Positions 16,599 through 20,164 of a stretch of DNA of 20,164 bases are shown piece after piece (the stretch's first letter is position 1; every line of letters begins with the position of its first letter). The position numbers were made by a program, and so were the translations under genes. The DNA lies in NCBI GenBank assembly GCA_910586955.1, contig CAJUMM010000031.1:11146-31309 (forward strand), given 5' to 3'. This stretch comes from an uncultured Lachnospiraceae bacterium (lineage in GTDB: Bacteria; Bacillota; Clostridia; Lachnospirales; Lachnospiraceae). The notes beneath the pieces are model-generated. The model saw only the letters and a program-made list of their open reading frames with translations. It made no database searches and was not told the DNA's origin.

Positions 16599-17168
16599 AT
16601 GAAAAAAAGAAATCCGGCCAATCTTCTGGCCCGTGAATGTATCGCAACTGCTTTGATCCAGCTTGCAAACCAGAAACCCTTTTCCGCTATTACGGTCTCT
16701 GAACTGACCCAGAGGGCCGGCGTCTCCCGCATGACTTTTTACCGGAACTATACCTCTAAGGAGGACGTATTTAAAAGTTATCTGGAGGATTTAACCGCCG
16801 CCTACCGGGAAGAAATCTGCCGGAACGGCCCTCCGGAAACCTTTGGGGAATACGAAATCCTCTGCCACTGCTTCCGGTATTTTGAAATCTATCAGGATTT
16901 TATTAGCTGTCTGCTTCATATCGGTATGGGCGAACTTCTCTTAAATGCCCTAAGTTCCCACCTGACAGAAAGCTACTATACCGGAAAAGCCCCAGATACC
17001 GGCCTCTACTATGCACTTCAGGCATATGCAGGCGCCCTCTACAACATTTATATCACTTGGCTGAAAAGCGGTATGAAAGAACCTGCGGAAGCTATGGCAG
17101 GAATCGTATACCGGCTGGTAGCTGCCCAGAAGAAACAAATTTTTTCTTTGCAGGCAAAAAATACTTGA
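16599..17168 (+). CDS. TetR/AcrR family transcriptional regulator
   Basis: A 189-residue regulator. Residues about 8-56 form the TetR helix-turn-helix: IATALIQLANQKPFSAITVSE, then AGVSRMTFYRNYTSKEDVF, the classic recognition helix and following turn. The remaining residues are helical and would bind an unknown ligand; the C-terminus resembles short TetR regulators found in Firmicutes. The ATG at 16599 has a perfect AGGAGG seven bases upstream; a TTG two codons earlier is less likely. It diverges from degV and is followed after about 60 bases by the MerR-type gene, so it may control either neighbour as well as itself. Confidence 0.92.
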   Translation: MKKRNPANLLARECIATALIQLANQKPFSAITVSELTQRAGVSRMTFYRNYTSKEDVFKSYLEDLTAAYREEICRNGPPETFGEYEILCHCFRYFEIYQDFISCLLHIGMGELLLNALSSHLTESYYTGKAPDTGLYYALQAYAGALYNIYITWLKSGMKEPAEAMAGIVYRLVAAQKKQIFSLQAKNT

Positions 17169-17195
17169 CTGTAAACTTTGTTGATACCTTATATT
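17165..17195 (+). promoter_or_regulatory. Possible MerR-type promoter with 19-base spacer
   Basis: -35 TTGACT (17165-17170) overlapping the TetR stop codon, then 19 bases, then -10 TATATT (17190-17195). A 19-base spacer is the hallmark of promoters activated by MerR proteins through DNA twisting. TGTAAA (17170-17175) and TTTACA (17195-17200) form a dyad around it. This fits autoregulation of the MerR-type gene that follows. Confidence 0.45.
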
Positions 17196-17231
17196 TTACA
17201 TAAACTATCTGTAAAAAAGGGAGGACGGATT

Positions 17232-18098
17232 ATGACCATCAAAGAAGTCGAGGAAAAAACCGGATTAACCCGCTCTAATATCCGCTTTTACGAAAAGGAA
17301 AAACTTATAGACCCTGCACGGAACAGCAAAAACGGATACCGGGATTATTCGGAAAAAGATATGGAAACGATTAAGAAAATTGCTTTTTTGCGCACACTGG
17401 AATTTTCCATCGAAGATATCCGGAACATTCTCTCCCATAAGGTATCCCTGGAAGAAATGGCCAAAAAGCAGGCGGCAGTACTGGAAGAACAAATTGAAGG
17501 TTTCACAAAAGCCAAAATCATATGCGAAAGAATGCTTGCATCGGGAAATACCAGCTACGAAGAGCTTAAGGCAGAAGAATGGGTTGCAGATTTACAAGCC
17601 CACTGGGAAGACAACAAAAAGATTTTTAAACTGGATTCCGTCAGCTTCCTGTACTTGTGGGGAAGCCTGATCACCTGGGCCCTGATCACCTCCCTGTGCC
17701 TTCTTATCGGAATATTCTCCTATACCAGGCTTCCGGATCAGATTCCCGTCCAGTGGAGCAGCGGGACAGCCGTTTCCTTTGTAAATAAAGCATTTATTTT
17801 CGCATACCCCTTGGCCTGCGTCGTTTTCCGTATCCGGTTACGGCCGGTGATCTATGTGAGACTGCTGATGCACTACCCCTTTGGCGAACCTATCACGGAA
17901 TATCTGACTAATTATGCCTGTTTTACCGCACTTTCCATAGAACTCTTTTCTGTCTTATTTGTGCATGGACTTGCAAAAAATGTGACGGCGGTTTTGCTGC
18001 TGGATACGGCCGTTCTGATAGGCCTGTTAATTGTAGGAATTACAAAAATGGGCCTGCTCCCAAATCCGGCCAAATTGTGGAAAAATAGAAAAAGCTGA
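17232..18098 (+). CDS. MerR regulator fused to a DUF1648-like membrane domain
   Basis: A 288-residue fusion. Residues 1 to about 70 are a MerR winged helix (TIKEVEEKTGLTRSNIRFYEKEKLI, then NGYRDYSEKDMETI). Residues about 70-105 are a probable coiled coil (VSLEEMAKKQAAVLEEQIEGF). From about 137 the chain becomes membrane-spanning: segments near 137-161, 185-200, 224-246 and 252-272. Between the first two lies RLPDQIPVQWSSGTAVSFVNK (166-186), which resembles the DUF1648 signature (LPD.IP.H......D....K) found in SdpI-type proteins. No effector cysteine is seen at the usual metal position. The ATG at 17232 has GGGAGGA upstream. The design implies a DNA-binding domain tethered to the membrane. The DUF1648 call is by eye; the MerR part is secure. 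Confidence 0.85.
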   Translation: MTIKEVEEKTGLTRSNIRFYEKEKLIDPARNSKNGYRDYSEKDMETIKKIAFLRTLEFSIEDIRNILSHKVSLEEMAKKQAAVLEEQIEGFTKAKIICERMLASGNTSYEELKAEEWVADLQAHWEDNKKIFKLDSVSFLYLWGSLITWALITSLCLLIGIFSYTRLPDQIPVQWSSGTAVSFVNKAFIFAYPLACVVFRIRLRPVIYVRLLMHYPFGEPITEYLTNYACFTALSIELFSVLFVHGLAKNVTAVLLLDTAVLIGLLIVGITKMGLLPNPAKLWKNRKS

Positions 18099-18123
18099 AA
18101 CTTCTTGAAAGAAATTTCAGCTT
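18077..18123 (-). terminator. Terminator of tRNA-Glu
   Basis: AAGCTGAAA (18092-18100) pairs with TTTCAGCTT (18115-18123), and an inner TTCT/AGAA pair closes a four-base loop. Read on the minus strand the stem is followed by TTTTTCTATTTTT (within 18077-18091), an intrinsic terminator for the tRNA. It overlaps the last codons of the MerR-type gene and could also slow plus-strand transcripts. Confidence 0.7.
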
Positions 18124-18130
18124 CTTAAAA

Positions 18131-18202
18131 CAGTCCCTAGGGGAATCGAACCCCTGTTTCCGCCGTGAGAGGGCGGCGTCTTAACCGCTTGACCAAGGAA
18201 CC
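18131..18202 (-). tRNA. tRNA-Glu, anticodon CUC
   Basis: On the minus strand a 72-base cloverleaf. The acceptor GGTTCCT pairs with AGGGACT (including G1-U72 and U4-G69 wobbles), and the D arm has GTC/GAC. The anticodon arm is CCGCC-CTCTCAC-GGCGG with anticodon CTC reading GAG codons. The T arm is AGGGG-TTCGATT-CCCCT, and the discriminator base is G. The 3' CCA is not encoded and must be added. It is a single gene with its own promoter and terminator. Confidence 0.95.
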
Positions 18203-18233
18203 ATATTTGTCTGTCGCACCTGCCGACTTGCTT

Positions 18234-18262
18234 AGTATATACTAGAATGTTTCATTTTGCAA
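18234..18262 (-). promoter_or_regulatory. Promoter of tRNA-Glu
   Basis: On the minus strand, -35 TTGCAA (18257-18262), 17 bases, -10 TATACT (18234-18239), the same hexamers and spacing as before parE. It starts transcription about 25-30 bases before the mature tRNA. Confidence 0.75.
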
Positions 18263-18319
18263 GCATTTTTTTCAAAAAATCAAAAAAATTTTTCATTTCT
18301 TTTCCGGGGTGCCCGTCAA

Positions 18320-18369
18320 GGAACTGCCGTGCGGATTTCAAGAACGTAGTTCCCTCTTTCCATCCGCAC
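18320..18369. repeat. Interleaved inverted repeats after copZ
   Basis: GTGCGGAT (18329-18336) is the exact reverse complement of ATCCGCAC (18362-18369). GGAACT (18320-18325) is that of AGTTCC (18348-18353). The two pairs cross, so the RNA could form a hairpin or a pseudoknot at the 3' end of the copper operon transcript. No T tract follows directly; AT-rich sequence begins some 30 bases further on. The rest of the gap to the tRNA promoter shows nothing recognisable. Confidence 0.35.
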
Positions 18370-18387
18370 AGAAATTCCCATGCTTCC

Positions 18388-18582
18388 TTAAACTTCTGTG
18401 GTCTCAAACCCCAGATCGTCCATCAGCTCTTTCGCCTTGGCAACGCATTTCTCACAGCCGTCAATGGTAACGGTTTTGTCTTCCAGGCTTACCTTGAAAT
18501 CCAGCTGTGCCCCGGAAAGGGCTTTGGTAATGCGTTCCACACATTTCTCACAGTGCATGTCTTCTGCTTTTAATACGGTCAT
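18388..18582 (-). CDS. copZ: CopZ-like heavy-metal-associated (HMA) copper chaperone
   Basis: A 64-residue cytosolic protein of the ferredoxin-like HMA fold, carrying Cu(I) to the CopA pump. The metal site MHCEKC has C11 and C14 in the loop before the first helix, as in CopZ. A second, identical CEKC lies at 43-46, before the second helix, where ordinary HMA domains have no metal ligands; this would place two Cys pairs in one small domain. The ATG at 18580-18582 has AGGAGG about ten bases upstream. It is the last gene of copA-csoR-copZ, separated from csoR by a 180-base structured gap. Confidence 0.88.
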   Translation of the reverse strand: MTVLKAEDMHCEKCVERITKALSGAQLDFKVSLEDKTVTIDGCEKCVAKAKELMDDLGFETTEV

Positions 18583-18605
18583 CTTCTTAATTCCTCCTAT
18601 TCTAA

Positions 18606-18717
18606 GTTCCGCAGATTCCCTCCCAATGCCCCTCTACTGGAAGGACTTCCGGCCGCAGGGATATGCGTCCGTAATTCCTTCCGGGCATTGTACGGGAATC
18701 TGCTGTTTTTATTTTTT
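18606..18717. repeat. Large imperfect hairpin between csoR and copZ, with a shortened copy
   Basis: Successive complementary pairs nest into one stem: GCAGATTCCC/GGGAATCTGC (18611-18620/18694-18703), CAATGCCC/GGGCATTG (18624-18631/18683-18690), GGAAGGA/TCCTTCC (18639-18645/18676-18682) and CGCA/TGCG (18654-18657/18664-18667). A run of T's follows on the plus strand. A second, internally shortened copy sits beside it at about 18721-18768, sharing GTTCCGCA, CCAATGCCC, GGGC and TCTGCTGTTTTT. On the minus strand it lies in the copZ leader. It may be a small non-autonomous repeat or an RNA stability element. Confidence 0.6.
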
Positions 18718-18762
18718 CCAGTTCCGCATCCGCCCTACCAATGCCCGGGCTTCTGCTGTTTT

Positions 18763-19092
18763 TTATTTCATCAATCTGCGTATGGTATCGCAGAGCTCAT
18801 CTACCACGGCCTCGTCGCCGCTGCGGATGTCTTCTACCACGCAGGTTTTGATATGGTTGGACAACAGTTCCTTGTTAAAGGCATTGAGGGCCGACTGGAT
18901 GGCCGAAACCTGGGTGAGAATGTCCACGCAGTAGCGCTCCTCCTCTACCATGGTGCGGATGCCCCGCACCTGCCCTTCAATGCGGTTCAGCCGGTTGATC
19001 AGGCTTTTGTACTCTTTGCTGTCCCGGTGCTTGGTTTTTACACAGCAGTCTCTCTCACAGCTGCAGCTGTCTCTTCGCTTTTCTTCTTCCAT
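18763..19092 (-). CDS. csoR: CsoR family copper-sensing repressor
   Basis: A 109-residue helical repressor that leaves DNA on binding Cu(I). The family core is plain: RLNRIEGQVRGIRTMVEEE, then YCVDILTQ, then NHIKTC. The Cys in YCVDIL with the His and Cys of NHIKTC give the Cys-His-Cys copper site, distinguishing it from the FrmR and RcnR branches. The N-terminus adds four cysteines in CSCERDCC, beyond the core fold. The start is the ATG at 19090-19092, with GGAGG eight bases upstream; ATG and TTG codons further up lack a ribosome site. It lies 76 bases after copA and before copZ. I see no clear CsoR operator inside the window, so the operator may be upstream of copA. Confidence 0.92.
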   Translation of the reverse strand: MEEEKRRDSCSCERDCCVKTKHRDSKEYKSLINRLNRIEGQVRGIRTMVEEERYCVDILTQVSAIQSALNAFNKELLSNHIKTCVVEDIRSGDEAVVDELCDTIRRLMK

Positions 19093-19168
19093 AGGCTGCT
19101 CCTCCATTCTGCGGTTCAAAAATATTCTGCCACGCCTCCTTTCCCGGATTCTGCCCGCTCTCCCGCCT

Positions 19169-20164
19169 TTACAGCTTCAAACGCTTTAGGCGCAGGGCGT
19201 TGCTCACCACAGACACGGAGCTTAAGGACATGGCCAGGCCCCCCAGAATGGGATTCAAAAGAGGCCCACCTAAAGCATACAACAAACCCGCCGCAATGGG
19301 AATACCCAATGTGTTGTAAAAGAATGCCCAGAAAAGATTCTGCTTGATATTGCGGATGGTGGCTTTGCTCAAATGAATGGCTTTGTATACATCCTTTAAG
19401 TCAGATTTCATCAGCACAATATCGCTGGACTCCAGGGCTATATCGCTGCCGCTTCCAATGGCTGCCCCGATATCCGCCTGGACCAGGGCCGGAGCGTCGT
19501 TGATGCCGTCGCCCACCATCATCACCATCATGCCTTCCTTCTGATAACGCTCCACCACCGCTGATTTATCCCCAGGCAGTACCTCCGCAATCACCTCGTC
19601 CACCTCCACCTGCCGGCCAATGTAATCGGCGGTCAGGCGGTTATCTCCGGTGAGCATCACTACCTTGATTCCCATGCTGCGGATCTGGGCTATGGCCTCT
19701 TTGCTGGTCTCCTTGATGGTATCCGCCACGCAGATCACCCCTGCAAGCTCTCCGTCCATCACCACGAACATAGGCGTCTGGCCTTTCCCGGCGGCCTGGG
19801 CAGCCGCCTCCTCATAGGCTCCCATCTCCATGCCCAGCTCCTCCAGCATCTTCCGGTTTCCAATGGAAAAATGCCTTCCTCCAAGAACCGCCTGGATACC
19901 CTTCCCGGTGAGGCTCTGGAATTCCTCCGCTGTCTGAAGCTCCATGCCTCTCTCCAGGGCTCCCTCCACAATGGCCGCTCCCAGGGGATGCTCCGAAGAC
20001 CTTTCACAGCTTGCGGCTAAAAGAAGCAGTTCCTCCGGCGGCAGGGAACGGGATATGAGATCCACCACCTTCGGCTTTCCCTCCGTCACCGTGCCCGTCT
20101 TATCCAGAATCACCACCTGGATTTTGTGGGTAGTCTCCAGGGCCTCGCCGCTCTTAATCAGGAT
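19169..20164 (-). CDS. copA: Copper-exporting P-type ATPase CopA (C-terminal part, cut by window edge)
   Basis: The last 331 residues of a P1B-type ATPase that pumps Cu(I) out of the cell. Reading continues beyond position 20164, so the N-terminal metal-binding and first membrane segments are outside. Visible are SGEALE upstream of the phosphorylation motif DKTGT, the nucleotide-domain SSEHPLGAA containing the HP dipeptide, GDGINDAPAL at the hinge, and the last two membrane helices. Helix 7 contains YN (FFYNTLGIPIAAG) and helix 8 contains MSLSS, the residues that define copper (P1B-1) specificity. It is followed by csoR and copZ in the same direction. The copper role is secure by motif and by neighbours. 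Confidence 0.96.
   Translation of the reverse strand: MLIKSGEALETTHKIQVVILDKTGTVTEGKPKVVDLISRSLPPEELLLLAASCERSSEHPLGAAIVEGALERGMELQTAEEFQSLTGKGIQAVLGGRHFSIGNRKMLEELGMEMGAYEEAAAQAAGKGQTPMFVVMDGELAGVICVADTIKETSKEAIAQIRSMGIKVVMLTGDNRLTADYIGRQVEVDEVIAEVLPGDKSAVVERYQKEGMMVMMVGDGINDAPALVQADIGAAIGSGSDIALESSDIVLMKSDLKDVYKAIHLSKATIRNIKQNLFWAFFYNTLGIPIAAGLLYALGGPLLNPILGGLAMSLSSVSVVSNALRLKRLKL

Noticed and set aside
18342..18352. GAAC-GTA-GTTC as a LexA box
   Set aside because: The half sites are three bases apart, whereas the Gram-positive LexA core needs four, and it lies downstream of copZ rather than in a promoter.

Overview
The window looks like chromosome from a Gram-positive Clostridia, most probably a gut Lachnospiraceae. 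The reasons are strong AGGAGG-type ribosome binding sites, a MocR regulator, a DegV protein, a GlnRS of the type I associate with this family, a LiaF-like protein, a short Cys-rich CsoR and a two-CxxC copper chaperone. The family call rests on recalled protein similarity, not on a search. Most of the sequence is moderately GC-rich. About 12.3-15.4 kb is visibly more AT-rich.

Left part (1-12.3 kb), mostly minus strand. A tightly packed operon reads right to left: LiaF-like membrane protein, a Maf-HAD fusion, then a Cof-type HAD phosphatase. Divergent from it is a small acidic, membrane-anchored protein ending in four 11-residue repeats. That gene and a MocR/GntR regulator converge on a perfect 16-bp stem that can terminate both. 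MocR is translationally coupled behind glnS. Upstream of glnS lie a D-2-hydroxyacid dehydrogenase, parC and parE, which can be read as one operon from a good promoter at about 11.7 kb; glnS has its own promoter at about 6.47 kb. A membrane protein of unknown function precedes parE.

Middle (12.3-15.6 kb), plus strand. An AT-rich module encodes a winged-helix regulator, an ABC ATPase and an ABC-2-like permease. The regulator gene and the transporter genes carry the same promoter with the same internal dyad, TTATCA-N3-TGATAA, at the same distance from the -35. This predicts joint auto- and transporter control. A roughly 180-bp nested hairpin element follows the permease.

Right part (15.6-20.2 kb). 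A degV gene and a TetR regulator diverge from overlapping promoters dotted with TGTNACA motifs. The next gene is a MerR regulator whose C-terminal half is a multi-pass membrane domain with a DUF1648-like segment, an apparent one-protein, membrane-anchored regulator. A tRNA-Glu(CUC) with clear promoter and terminator lies on the minus strand. The window ends in a copper-handling cluster read right to left: copA (cut by the window edge), csoR and a CopZ-like chaperone, with a structured, partly duplicated hairpin between csoR and copZ.

I found no CRISPR array, transposase, integrase, prophage or rRNA. The items most worth a second look are the MerR-DUF1648 fusion, the paired operator architecture of the ABC module, the two hairpin elements (15.4-15.6 kb and 18.6-18.7 kb) and the Maf-HAD fusion.
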